Assembly: GCA_023230285.1 (NCBI GenBank)
Contig: JALNXP010000013.1
Coordinates: 1 to 21,691, forward strand
DNA length: 21,691 bases
Direction of reading: 5' to 3'
Source of the DNA: Bacteroidales bacterium
GTDB taxonomy: Bacteria; Bacteroidota; Bacteroidia; Bacteroidales; BM520
This document shows, in pieces, positions 14,604 to 21,691 of this stretch (positions within the stretch are counted from its first letter, which is position 1; each line of letters opens with the position of its first letter). The notes under the pieces were generated by a model. The model was given only the letters and a program-made list of their open reading frames with translations. It did no database searches and was not told the origin of the DNA. The position numbers were made by a program, and so were the translations under genes.

Positions 14604-15845
14604 TTATTTTTTGTTCATCACCACAATATATTCGTTGCTCATAGTGGCGGCTTTTTGTCCGGAAATGTTTGATGGACTGTTTTTGGATGGCATCCGCTTA
14701 TTTGGAATTTCGCGAACGATGGTAATATCGTGCCTGAAACCGTATTTTTCAAACATTTCGGCTGTAAAATAATCCAACGGAATTTGAACACCTTTCACGG
14801 TTCTATTGCCTACGACAAAGCAGATTCTGCCACCTTTGCGAATAATGGGTGAAATGTTTTTTATGGAGTTGTGATAATCGTTGAGAAACGAAATTACTTC
14901 GGCATAACGTTTTGTGTCAGCGATTTCAATCTGTTGCAATTCATTTTTTATACTTTTAGTTTCAAAATTTGCCACAAGTTGACGTTTTCCTCCCATCAGT
15001 AAATTGTCGAGATTTTTGGCATCACATAAACCAAACCATTCATTTGCCCAACGTGAAAATTGCCCGTAAGCAACCGTGGTATGACTATCACCGTAAGGAG
15101 GTGATGTAACAATCATATCAACCGATTCTGGTGGCAGAATTTCTATCGGTATGGAGTTAACAGTATTAAAGTCAAATATTTGCGAAGACACTCCGTTTTT
15201 AATTGCATTGTATTGTTTTAGCCCTTGTAGATTTCGCATAGCTTTTCCTTCAAATAGCCCAAAGACATCCGGATTAAATTTTTCCAATTGGCTTTCGGAC
15301 ATCTTAAAACGTTTAAACTCGCTATTTCGAGTAAAAGAGACTTCGCGAACTACTTCCGACAAAGCAATTTTAAAAAATAATTGAGATTCAATGTCAAATG
15401 AAGCAATCATTTGCGATAAAAAAGACAATTTGAGCAGCACTTCTTTTGAATACCAAAAAGAATAATTTGAAACTCGGGAAAAATCGGAATTAATAACTTT
15501 TTCGGGCTGATAAGTAAACGAAAGTAGTTGTATTTCAGAAAGATATTTTTCTATTTGATCGATATTGAAATGTGAGACTTTAGCCTTTGAAATTAGCCTT
15601 GCTAACGGATTAATATCGGTCCCAATGCTGTTGACTCCTTTCAGAGAAGCCTCCACCAATGACGTTCCGCTACCCATATAAGGATCAAAGAGTAATTCAA
15701 ATCTACCTTGGGGAGCAAATTGTTCAATAAGAGTACGAGCCACCTGTGGAATCATCATTGCCGGATAAGTATGATAACAATGCGTAAACTCCTTTGTGTT
15801 AGCAGTTTTGAAATTCCAATTATTATCTATTCTTCGCTCAAACAT
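14604..15845 (-). CDS. DNA methyltransferase of R-M module 2 (SPPY motif; likely N4-cytosine)
   Basis: The frame is open from 15932, but its promoter (15863-15892) lies inside that extension, so translation from the ATG at 15845 (413 residues) is preferred. AdoMet motif I is DPYMGSGTSLVEA with the GSG core at 58-60, and the catalytic motif is TSPPYGD (SPPY 248-251), with about 190 residues between them and a C-terminal GGRICFVVGNRTVKGV strand. SPPY can serve N4-cytosine or N6-adenine enzymes; because the linked endonuclease is of the MvaI/BcnI family, whose partners methylate N4 of cytosine, N4-cytosine is the better guess. It is divergent from the XRE controller and endonuclease genes. It protects host DNA from the module 2 nuclease. 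Confidence 0.87.
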   Translation of the reverse strand: MFERRIDNNWNFKTANTKEFTHCYHTYPAMMIPQVARTLIEQFAPQGRFELLFDPYMGSGTSLVEASLKGVNSIGTDINPLARLISKAKVSHFNIDQIEKYLSEIQLLSFTYQPEKVINSDFSRVSNYSFWYSKEVLLKLSFLSQMIASFDIESQLFFKIALSEVVREVSFTRNSEFKRFKMSESQLEKFNPDVFGLFEGKAMRNLQGLKQYNAIKNGVSSQIFDFNTVNSIPIEILPPESVDMIVTSPPYGDSHTTVAYGQFSRWANEWFGLCDAKNLDNLLMGGKRQLVANFETKSIKNELQQIEIADTKRYAEVISFLNDYHNSIKNISPIIRKGGRICFVVGNRTVKGVQIPLDYFTAEMFEKYGFRHDITIVREIPNKRMPSKNSPSNISGQKAATMSNEYIVVMNKK

Positions 15846-15862
15846 TATATTTGTTTTGGCAA

Positions 15863-15892
15863 CAAAGATAGTAAAAAAATTATTCTCACAAA
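15863..15892 (-). promoter_or_regulatory. Promoter of the module 2 methyltransferase
   Basis: On the minus strand TTTG (15892-15889) and TATCTTTG (15870-15863) are separated by 18 bases, a near-consensus Bacteroidota promoter. The ATG at 15845 follows 17 bases after the -7 box. The -33 TTTG lies within the dyad at 15885-15899. Confidence 0.65.
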
Positions 15893-15899
15893 TTGAGAG
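15885..15899. promoter_or_regulatory. Putative controller-protein operator 1 (over the methyltransferase -33 box)
   Basis: CTCACAAATTGAGAG is a dyad of form CTCnCAAnTTGnGAG, perfect except at the n positions. It covers the methyltransferase -33 element, so binding should block that promoter. A second copy lies at 15930-15944. Confidence 0.55.
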
Positions 15900-15921
15900 A
15901 GAAAGAATTTTATTAACAGTG

Positions 15922-15929
15922 TAATTTTG
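15922..15929 (+). promoter_or_regulatory. -7 promoter element of the controller-endonuclease operon
   Basis: TAATTTTG fits TAnnTTTG. It overlaps the in-frame ATG at 15927, which excludes that start and leaves the ATG at 15948. The expected transcription start falls inside operator 2. Confidence 0.55.
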
Positions 15930-15944
15930 CACTCAAATTGCGAG
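15930..15944. promoter_or_regulatory. Putative controller-protein operator 2 (over the controller's own start site)
   Basis: CACTCAAATTGCGAG shares 12 of 15 positions with operator 1 and fits CTCnCAAnTTGnGAG with one mismatch. It follows the -7 box at once and ends 3 bases before the controller ATG, fitting autorepression. The two centres are 45 bases apart. Confidence 0.5.
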
Positions 15945-15947
15945 AAT

Positions 15948-16241
15948 ATGAAATGTCAAAATACGAAAGCTCAAATCAATGTAATCCAAAAGATTAAGTA
16001 TTTGCGAATTGAACATAATATTAGTCAAATTGCATTAAGCGACATTTTAGAAATATCAAGCGGACAAGTTGGAAGCATTGAGAGTCCCCGTTTTCAACAT
16101 AAATATACACTTAAACAGATAAAGAAATTTTGTTCACATATTAATTATCCTTTTGAGCAGATTTTTTTAGATGAAATAGAAATAGAATCACCCAATTATA
16201 CAGATTTACTCATTCAAAAAATAATAGAGTATGACGAATAA
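15948..16241 (+). CDS. XRE-family controller protein of R-M module 2
   Basis: From the ATG at 15948 the product has 97 residues. The segment INVIQKIKYLRIEHNISQIA then LSDILEISSGQVGSIESPRF is an XRE/Cro helix-turn-helix, and YTLKQIKKFCSHINYPFEQIF the following helices. Small HTH proteins of this kind next to restriction genes are controller (C) proteins that time expression of nuclease and methylase. Its end overlaps the endonuclease start by 11 bases, so the two are translationally coupled, and it is divergent from the methyltransferase. Two copies of a 15-bp dyad in the divergent region are likely its binding sites. C proteins often both repress and activate; the positions here favour repression of both transcripts. 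Confidence 0.82.
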   Translation: MKCQNTKAQINVIQKIKYLRIEHNISQIALSDILEISSGQVGSIESPRFQHKYTLKQIKKFCSHINYPFEQIFLDEIEIESPNYTDLLIQKIIEYDE

Positions 16242-16977
16242 AGAGTTTATTATACAGCAATTTAAGAAAGTTAAAAAACTTGGCTTTTTAAAAAGCAACC
16301 GCAAGAATAATACAGGAATTGGAAAGACTTTTGAGGACTACATAGGTGTTGTTGAAAATAATATTAACGAGCCTGATTTGGCGGGATATGAAATAAAATC
16401 ACATAGAGAACTTGCTCAATCTTACATCACACTATTCACTAAAAGTCCCTCTTTCCCCAAAGGAGCAAATGCCTACTTAAAAGACAAATTCGGAACACCT
16501 TACGAAGAAAATCCTGATTTGAAAAAACTGCATACCAGTATGTTTGCCAACAAAGCCAATACATACGCAGGAAAATATACTTTTCAGTTAATTAACGATA
16601 AAACGGAGAAGAAAATACTGATAGGAGTTTATTCTATTAAAACAAAAAAATTGCTCGATTCTTCCTGCGGCTATTCTTATGCAGATATTGAAAAAGTGCT
16701 GTCAAAAAAATTGAAGAATTTGTTTTATGTCAGTGCAGAAACAAAAACTGAAAATGGACAAGAACATTTCAATTTCAATCAAGCCGACATTTACGAAAAT
16801 CCGTCTTTTAAGAAATTTATCAATCTATTAGACAAAGGGTTGATAATGTACGATATTCGCATTGGTTCATATCAATCTGGCTCAAATTATGGCAAACCTC
16901 ACGACCATGGAAGTGATTTTAGAATTTTGGAGAAGAATCTTTGCAAACTGTATTCTAAACACGAAAAAATTGAGTAG
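16231..16977 (+). CDS. Type II restriction endonuclease, MvaI/BcnI family
   Basis: The 248-residue protein contains NNTGIGKTFEDYIGVVENN (26-44) and EPDLAGYEIKSHRE (47-60). The second has the PD-(D/E)XK active-site set Asp49, Glu54 and Lys56 in the exact spacing of the MvaI site (D50, E55, K57 from memory), and SYITLFTKSP follows as in that family. MvaI is about the same length and cleaves CCWGG as a monomer, BcnI cleaves CCSGG; this enzyme is expected to cut a related CC-GG sequence, but which middle base it takes cannot be read off. His-containing segment GKPHDHGSDFRIL near 225-237 may be part of the recognition or catalytic surface. It is coupled to the XRE gene by an 11-base overlap. Confidence 0.9.
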   Translation: MTNKEFIIQQFKKVKKLGFLKSNRKNNTGIGKTFEDYIGVVENNINEPDLAGYEIKSHRELAQSYITLFTKSPSFPKGANAYLKDKFGTPYEENPDLKKLHTSMFANKANTYAGKYTFQLINDKTEKKILIGVYSIKTKKLLDSSCGYSYADIEKVLSKKLKNLFYVSAETKTENGQEHFNFNQADIYENPSFKKFINLLDKGLIMYDIRIGSYQSGSNYGKPHDHGSDFRILEKNLCKLYSKHEKIE

Positions 16978-17088
16978 AGGCAAAACATTATCTAATTAGT
17001 GATTAATTGTTTGATTTTTACAATCGTTGTAATAGAATGCCTATGGAAGAAGATGCCTTTTGATTTTTTAAATAATAAAATTCCAGAT

Positions 17089-17922
17089 ATGGATACGAAC
17101 CAAACTATAAAAGTGCACGTTTTGCACTGCGGGCAGGTGAAAGTGGACATTGGAACACCTTTCAGGCAGAAGACATTGAATTCTCTCGCTTTCGCCGGCA
17201 TCATGCGAAGTGAAAAACATCAGGTTGTGCTGCCTGTTTCCGCTTATTTGATTGAGCACCCGAAAGGATTGATATTGGTTGATGCAGGCTGGCATACGGA
17301 TGTACGCAACGGCAAACAGGCGTTTATTAAAAAGAACGGACGATTGATTTACAAAGCCAGCAAACCAATTTTGCCCGAAGGACAGGCTATCAACGAGCAG
17401 TTGGATTCTTTGGGATTTTGTCCGGAAGATATTGATTATGTGATCATCACCCATTTGGATATCGATCATGCAAGCGGATTGGATTTGGTGAAAAACGCCA
17501 AAAATATCTTAGTCAACGATGAAGAATGGAAAGCCGCCAATAAGCCCGGATTTCGTTATAATTCCATTTGGTGGAAAGATGTTAATGTCAGTACTTTCCA
17601 TTTTCAGCCTTCGGCTATCGGACCGCAAGATCTTGCATACGACTTGTTTGGAGACGGCACCGTATTGTTGGTGAGCACTATAGGTCACTCCAAAGGATTA
17701 ACTTCCGTTTTGGTGCAGCATAATGAGCAATCGGTATTGTTATGCAGCGATGTGGCATACGCCCAAAAATCATGGGAAGAGATGATTTTGCCGGGGATGA
17801 CCGTCAACAAACGAGAAGCCCGTGCGTCTTTGGAATGGGTAAAGCAGATGAGCAAAAATCCCAAATGCAAGGTGTTTGCCAATCACGACCCGGATGTGAA
17901 ACCGCAAACAATTGAACTATAA
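17089..17922 (+). CDS. Metallo-beta-lactamase-fold hydrolase, AHL-lactonase-like
   Basis: From the ATG at 17089 (277 residues) the protein begins MDTNQTIKVHVLHCGQVKVD, the usual N-terminus of lactonase-like members; the frame is open upstream to 16999, with another ATG at 17053. The metal motif is THLDIDHASG with His122, Asp126 and His127; the second His of HxHxDH is Asp124 here. Further ligands are His200 in STIGHSKGLTS, Asp221 in LLCSDVAYA and His266 in FANHDPD. The family includes AiiA/AttM-type N-acyl-homoserine lactonases, but most members have other ester or lactone substrates, so the quorum-quenching role is only a possibility. It follows R-M module 2 on the same strand after about 110 bases, without clear link to it. 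Confidence 0.85.
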   Translation: MDTNQTIKVHVLHCGQVKVDIGTPFRQKTLNSLAFAGIMRSEKHQVVLPVSAYLIEHPKGLILVDAGWHTDVRNGKQAFIKKNGRLIYKASKPILPEGQAINEQLDSLGFCPEDIDYVIITHLDIDHASGLDLVKNAKNILVNDEEWKAANKPGFRYNSIWWKDVNVSTFHFQPSAIGPQDLAYDLFGDGTVLLVSTIGHSKGLTSVLVQHNEQSVLLCSDVAYAQKSWEEMILPGMTVNKREARASLEWVKQMSKNPKCKVFANHDPDVKPQTIEL

Positions 17923-18161
17923 AGTTTTATAATAAGCCGGCACTGTTAAAGCACGATTACGATAAGATTGTTCAGTGATCAACCTAATCAAAGCATTATT
18001 GAGCTTAAAAAATGCGGTATTGATATTCGTTTTATCACCTTGGCAGAATTTCCTTCCGCTACCCCACATCTTTGCAACTACCGCATTGCCATCAGCCATC
18101 ATCAGTACGTTGTTCATTACAAGCAACCATATTTACAATATGTCGTTATGAGGTATTCCCC

Positions 18162-19646
18162 TTAAAAACGATTGTGGGTATCTGCTTTTCGTGGTTTCAT
18201 CATAAAAAATGATAAGACCAATCCTATGGAGACACAGATAAAGGCTGCCATAAATGCTGTGTTAGCTCCGGTTACTGTGGCATTTATCTGTTGGGCGATG
18301 TCAACTTCCTGTACATGAGCGAGATTGCGTGCACTGACTACGCCCATCAATCCGATAAAAAGTGATGAGCCAAAAGCCGCCGCAATTTGCTGGGTAGTAT
18401 TCAGAATGGCAACGCCGTGAGCCATATCTTTTGGTGAAAGCTGATTTAAAGAATTTGTCTGCGCCGGCGTGATAATCAAGGCAATACCAAATGTCATTAA
18501 GACCTGCATAGCTATGAGCAGTCCAAGCGTGCTCGTTGCGGTGATACGCGACAGGAAAAACATACATGTAGCCATTGCTGCAAAGCCTGTAACGACAAGG
18601 GGTTTTGCGCCTATTTTGTCGTAAAGACGTCCAATGACAGGCACTACAATAATATTTACAATACTTCCCGGCAACAACGCCAAACCTGCTGCAGATGTAG
18701 TCGTTTTCAATACTTCCTGCATGTAGGTTGGCAAAATGATATTGACGGCAAAAGGCATCATAAATGACAGAAAAAGTAAAATGGTACCAAGCGTAAACAT
18801 CGGATAACGAAATATGCGAATATTCAACATCGGCTGTGGCAATGATAATTGTCGCCTTGCAAACAAAAACAGTCCGACAATACCGCAGATAAGCGAGACA
18901 AAAACTGTAACATTTCCAAAGCCCATTGTTTCAATTGCGGAAATACCGAAAATCAAGCCTCCAAATCCAATTGTTGAAAGGATAATGGAAAGAATGTCGA
19001 TTTTCGGTTTTGTCAATTCGGAGTAACTTTTGAGGAAAAGAACGCCTAAAAAAATAGACAAGACGGCAAAAGGAAGTATGATAAAAAACAGCCAGTGCCA
19101 ATTCAGATATTGCAGTACGAAACCGGATATCGTGGGTCCTATGCCCGGAGCGGCAACAACAATCATCATGCAGACACCCATAGCTGTTCCGCGTTTTGAA
19201 AGAGGGAAAATCTCCATAATCGTATCCATCATGATGGGCAAAAGCATACCGGTTCCGCATCCCTGTAACACTCGCGATACTAACAATGAGGGAAAATCGT
19301 TTGAGATACCGCAAAAAACAGTTCCTGCCATAAATATGGTCATCGCCGACAAATACAGCGTTCGCGTGGAAAAAGTCTTTATCAGAAATGCCGTAACAGG
19401 AACAGAGATGCCAATAATTAGCATATACGCCGTTCCTAACCATTGAATCGTAGTCAGAGGCACATTTAGACTGCTCATCAATTGAGGAAATGCAACATTT
19501 AAAATGGTTTCGTTCAATAACGCAATAAATCCGCCAATTAACAACGGCAACATGATTTTTATCTGTTGTTGTTTCGAATATTTAGGCGCCGTTTTGTCTG
19601 TTGGACATGTAACTGTCTTACTTTCTGATGTTTCACTTTCATTCAT
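18162..19646 (-). CDS. MFS drug exporter, DHA2 (14-TM, EmrB/QacA) type
   Basis: The 494-residue protein has about 14 hydrophobic segments and DHA2 signatures: LNETILNVAFP at 44-54, WLGTAYML at 69-76, SRVLQGCGTGMLLPI at 124-138, and the antiporter motif C APGIGPTISG at 166-175. The 30-residue N-terminus is polar and cytosolic. It probably exports lipophilic drugs or other toxic compounds with the proton gradient. It is divergent from AraC gene 2 (146 bases between the starts), its likely regulator, repeating the AraC-exporter layout seen at 12138-14511. The -7 box is at 19666-19673. Confidence 0.92.
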   Translation of the reverse strand: MNESETSESKTVTCPTDKTAPKYSKQQQIKIMLPLLIGGFIALLNETILNVAFPQLMSSLNVPLTTIQWLGTAYMLIIGISVPVTAFLIKTFSTRTLYLSAMTIFMAGTVFCGISNDFPSLLVSRVLQGCGTGMLLPIMMDTIMEIFPLSKRGTAMGVCMMIVVAAPGIGPTISGFVLQYLNWHWLFFIILPFAVLSIFLGVLFLKSYSELTKPKIDILSIILSTIGFGGLIFGISAIETMGFGNVTVFVSLICGIVGLFLFARRQLSLPQPMLNIRIFRYPMFTLGTILLFLSFMMPFAVNIILPTYMQEVLKTTTSAAGLALLPGSIVNIIVVPVIGRLYDKIGAKPLVVTGFAAMATCMFFLSRITATSTLGLLIAMQVLMTFGIALIITPAQTNSLNQLSPKDMAHGVAILNTTQQIAAAFGSSLFIGLMGVVSARNLAHVQEVDIAQQINATVTGANTAFMAAFICVSIGLVLSFFMMKPRKADTHNRF

Positions 19647-19665
19647 GAATCATAAATTTGGTTTG

Positions 19666-19673
19666 CAAAAATA
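19666..19673 (-). promoter_or_regulatory. -7 promoter element for the MFS exporter
   Basis: TATTTTTG on the minus strand, an exact TAnnTTTG match, 19 bases before the ATG at 19646. Confidence 0.55.
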
Positions 19674-19761
19674 TTGTTTAGGCGACAATAAGCATAGGTC
19701 AATTTTGCACATAATATAGTCATTATTTCCTTTAATAAGATAGATTACAGAGAAAATGTAG

Positions 19762-19769
19762 TATTTTTG
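19762..19769 (+). promoter_or_regulatory. -7 promoter element for AraC gene 2
   Basis: TATTTTTG, an exact TAnnTTTG match, 23 bases before the ATG at 19793. Confidence 0.55.
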
Positions 19770-19792
19770 CAGCTCACAATAATAAGAAAAAT

Positions 19793-20647
19793 ATGACGAA
19801 TGGTTTTAAGATATTTGAATCGGATTTACGCATAGAGGAAAATTTTATCGTAAAGTTTCATCAAAATTCATTTCCTGTGAAAAAATCGCCGAATCGTTTG
19901 GAATGGGGATTTATCGGTATTTGTACCGCCGGCACTGCAGATATAGATGTCGATTTTGTTCATTATCCTATAGAAAAGGGCATGATATTTTCGGCTTTTC
20001 CAGGACAGGTGATGGATCAGCAACAAGTAAGCGACGATTTCTCTTTGATGTACATTTCCTGCTCTCCTCTAATGCTTCAAAGTGTGCTGTTCCGTTTTCC
20101 TCCCAAATTTGAATCTTTTTTAAAAAAAACACCGGCGTATCAGGCACCTGCAAAAGCCTATAAAGATGTTATTGAATTAGTGAAACTGATAAGCAGCAAG
20201 TGCGAAGAAATAGACAATATTTGTTGCAGTGAGGTGATTGTCAGCATGGTACGCGTTTACTATCTTGAGATTTATAATGACATTCATCAAAGGATGTTAA
20301 AAGGGTTTACCGAGCCATCGCGAAAAATGGAGATAATGAAAAAGTTCATCGGGTTAATAATGCTTTATCATTCACAATTCAGAGAGGTTACCTTTTATGC
20401 CGAGAAGCTCAACATAACGCCTAAATATCTTTCCGGCGTTACAAGGCAGCTAAAGGGTATTGGAGCAAAAAAATTCATTGATGCTTATCTGATAAGCGAA
20501 ATTAAGTTAGAATTGAAATCGACATCAAAAACGATACAGGAAATATCTGACGCATTAAATTTCCCCGACCCATCGTTTTTCAGCAAATATTTCAAAAGTC
20601 ATACAGGCTTAACGCCTAAGCAGTTCAGAGGCGATTCGGAAAAATAG
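19793..20647 (+). CDS. AraC-family transcriptional regulator
   Basis: The 284-residue protein has an N-terminal cupin-like sensing region (GFIGICTAGTADIDVDFVHY around 42-61) and a C-terminal AraC DNA-binding domain: EVTFYAEKLNITPKYLSGVT for the first HTH and TIQEISDALNFPDPSFFSKY then FKSHTGLTPKQFRGD for the second. The N-terminal half is unlike that of the AraC protein at 12138-12971, so the two probably sense different signals. It is divergent from the DHA2 exporter and likely controls it. The GNAT gene begins 26 bases after its stop and may be co-transcribed. Confidence 0.92.
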   Translation: MTNGFKIFESDLRIEENFIVKFHQNSFPVKKSPNRLEWGFIGICTAGTADIDVDFVHYPIEKGMIFSAFPGQVMDQQQVSDDFSLMYISCSPLMLQSVLFRFPPKFESFLKKTPAYQAPAKAYKDVIELVKLISSKCEEIDNICCSEVIVSMVRVYYLEIYNDIHQRMLKGFTEPSRKMEIMKKFIGLIMLYHSQFREVTFYAEKLNITPKYLSGVTRQLKGIGAKKFIDAYLISEIKLELKSTSKTIQEISDALNFPDPSFFSKYFKSHTGLTPKQFRGDSEK

Positions 20648-20673
20648 TAATATCGATTCCTAAATTTAAATTC

Positions 20674-21162
20674 ATGATTGATACATTTACATATAGAGAT
20701 GTAGAAAGGACTGATTTAGAGACAATATCTAAGTTTCCTCAAGATAATGATGAGTTATTTTTTATGTTTCCAAAAGCTGAATTTCCTTTGACTGTTGATC
20801 AAATTCAAAAATCAATAGATAGCAGGAATGATTCAACTGTGATTTTATGTGATAATATCATTGTTGGATTTGCAAACTTTTACGAGGCAATTGTTGACCG
20901 ATACTGTTCGATTGGCAATGTGATTGTAAATCCATCGTTTCGAGGTAAAGGAGCCGGTATTTATTTGATAGGTGTTATGGAAAATATAGCGATTAAAAAA
21001 TATAATGTATCAGAGATTCATATCTCATGTTTTAACCAAAATGTGATTGGACTTATGTTATACCATAAATTAGGATACTTTCCATATGACATTGAGAAAC
21101 GGCTTGACAAAAAATCTAATCAAACAGCATTGATACACATGAAAAAAGAAATAAAAAAATAA
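20674..21162 (+). CDS. GNAT-family N-acetyltransferase
   Basis: The 162-residue protein has the GNAT acetyl-CoA site: VIVNPSFRGKGAGIYLIG at 83-100 (R90-x-x-G93-x-G95) after the beta4 strand, and NQNVIGLMLYHKLGY at 121-135 as motif B with the usual Asn and Tyr. It starts TYRDVERTDLETISKF, typical for RimI-like acetyltransferases. The substrate is unknown; candidates are a protein N-terminus, an amine metabolite or an antibiotic. It starts 26 bases after AraC gene 2 with no separate TAnnTTTG seen, so it may share that transcript. Confidence 0.88.
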   Translation: MIDTFTYRDVERTDLETISKFPQDNDELFFMFPKAEFPLTVDQIQKSIDSRNDSTVILCDNIIVGFANFYEAIVDRYCSIGNVIVNPSFRGKGAGIYLIGVMENIAIKKYNVSEIHISCFNQNVIGLMLYHKLGYFPYDIEKRLDKKSNQTALIHMKKEIKK

Positions 21163-21500
21163 TATTGTATTAAGGCAATTAAAAGCTACATTTGGCTCAT
21201 TTTTATTGTATCTTTCTTCTATAAATGTAATTATCATAGAATCATAAATACCTATTTATCACTATACTCAGTGTTTTAGAAGAATTGAGTGGACATGAAA
21301 ATAGCCTTGATAGATAAGTCTATATTATTGATATTTAATAATATAACGCTTAGTTTTGCGATTTTCTTCTGCGAGCTTGGTTTTCTTATGAATGAAAACA
21401 TTAACTCATGTTTGTGTGCTTATGTCTTTACAGACAAGTAACATTGGTCACTTTGCAACGGGGTCTATGCCACCACAAAAGTACCCGACCTTTACGCTAT
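21163..21500. other. Intergenic region without a convincing gene
   Basis: AT-rich sequence after the GNAT gene. A 48-codon plus-strand frame at 21295-21441 has no recognisable features. No tRNA, terminator or mobile-element end is seen. Confidence 0.5.
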
Positions 21501-21604
21501 TTATGAAATTAATTTCTTAGCTTTTTCTATTTCTTTCTCGTGATATTTAATCTTATTTTCCACTTTTACAGGGTCGTAAACATGTACTAATTGTATCCCC
21601 CCCC
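21501..21604 (-). pseudogene. Possible gene-end fragment beside a run of eight C
   Basis: On the minus strand IQLVHVYDPVKVENKIKYHE then KEIEKAKKLIS ends at a TAA (21501-21503) and looks like the charged helical end of a real protein. Its 5' side runs into eight G (C at 21597-21604 on the plus strand). With seven instead of eight, an ATG giving MALAGGIQLVH would be in frame. Family unknown; may be a remnant or chance. Confidence 0.25.
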
Positions 21605-21616
21605 GCCAACGCCATA

Positions 21617-21647
21617 TTGATTAGTAACTGACGGTGGCGTATTTTTG
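21617..21647 (+). promoter_or_regulatory. Promoter for the gene entering at the right edge
   Basis: TTG at 21617-21619 and TATTTTTG at 21640-21647 (exact TAnnTTTG) are 20 bases apart, a good Bacteroidota promoter, 17 bases before the ATG at 21665. Confidence 0.6.
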
Positions 21648-21664
21648 CCGGCAAAATTATAATT

Positions 21665-21691
21665 ATGAATCAGAAAAGAAGAGACCGGCGA
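21665..21691 (+). CDS. Start of a gene cut by the window edge
   Basis: ATG followed by AATCAGAAAAGAAGAGACCG gives MNQKRRDRR and runs off the end. It lies at the right distance from a strong promoter. Nine residues allow no functional call. Confidence 0.4.

Noticed and set aside
17923..18161. Short overlapping frames of about 65-70 codons on both strands between the lactonase-like and MFS genes.
   Set aside because: Neither strand gives a recognisable domain and both frames are open over the same bases; no promoter at a fitting place. Could be an old remnant but not supportable.
21295..21441. 48-codon plus-strand frame beginning MKIALIDKS.
   Set aside because: AT-rich, no promoter element at the right distance, no recognisable motif; likely chance.

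Overview
The window looks like a chromosomal segment of a Bacteroidota (Bacteroidales-like) bacterium. Most intergenic regions carry the phylum's TAnnTTTG -7 promoter element (for example 3854-3861, 5670-5677, 15863-15870, 19762-19769, 21640-21647), Shine-Dalgarno sequences are nearly absent, and the protein families (imelysin lipoprotein, MATE and DHA2 pumps beside AraC regulators) fit that group. No rRNA, tRNA, CRISPR array or complete insertion sequence was found.

Left part (1-8262), housekeeping and metal handling. A minus-strand cluster encodes an outer-membrane porin-like barrel, an imelysin-family lipoprotein and a c-type heme lipoprotein of the di-heme oxidoreductase family (cut by the window edge); this resembles imelysin iron-acquisition clusters. 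Next come a CDF metal exporter with an alpha/beta hydrolase, a small barrel protein with a signal peptide, a plus-strand Nudix hydrolase, and a Fur-family regulator followed by a PTPS/QueD-like protein that lacks the usual catalytic cysteine and ends in a zinc ribbon.

Middle part (about 8300-17000), a defence and accessory region. After a stretch of decayed sequence (a possible gene remnant, a truncated AraC gene with a nonsense codon, and an XRE controller gene with a nonsense codon) lies R-M module 1: a PD-(D/E)XK-type nuclease and an HsdM-like N6-adenine methylase fused to one HsdS-like target-recognition half, with no HsdR motor gene. It is bounded on the right by an intact AraC gene whose 3' end is about 85% identical to the truncated copy on the left. 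That AraC gene is divergent from a MATE exporter with visibly higher GC. Then comes R-M module 2: an SPPY-type DNA methyltransferase, a divergent XRE controller, and an MvaI/BcnI-family endonuclease whose start overlaps the controller's end. Two copies of a 15-bp dyad lie in the divergent promoter region exactly where a controller protein could silence both transcripts.

Right part (17000-21691). A lactonase-like metallo-beta-lactamase-fold protein, a DHA2-type MFS exporter divergent from a second AraC regulator, a GNAT acetyltransferase, about 500 bases without a convincing gene, and the first codons of a further plus-strand gene behind a good promoter.

The most notable items are the two-site operator of R-M module 2, the motor-less HsdM-TRD plus nuclease layout of module 1 with its broken controller, the paired AraC 3' ends around it, and the cysteine-less PTPS-like protein beside a Fur-family protein that also lacks the usual zinc cysteines.
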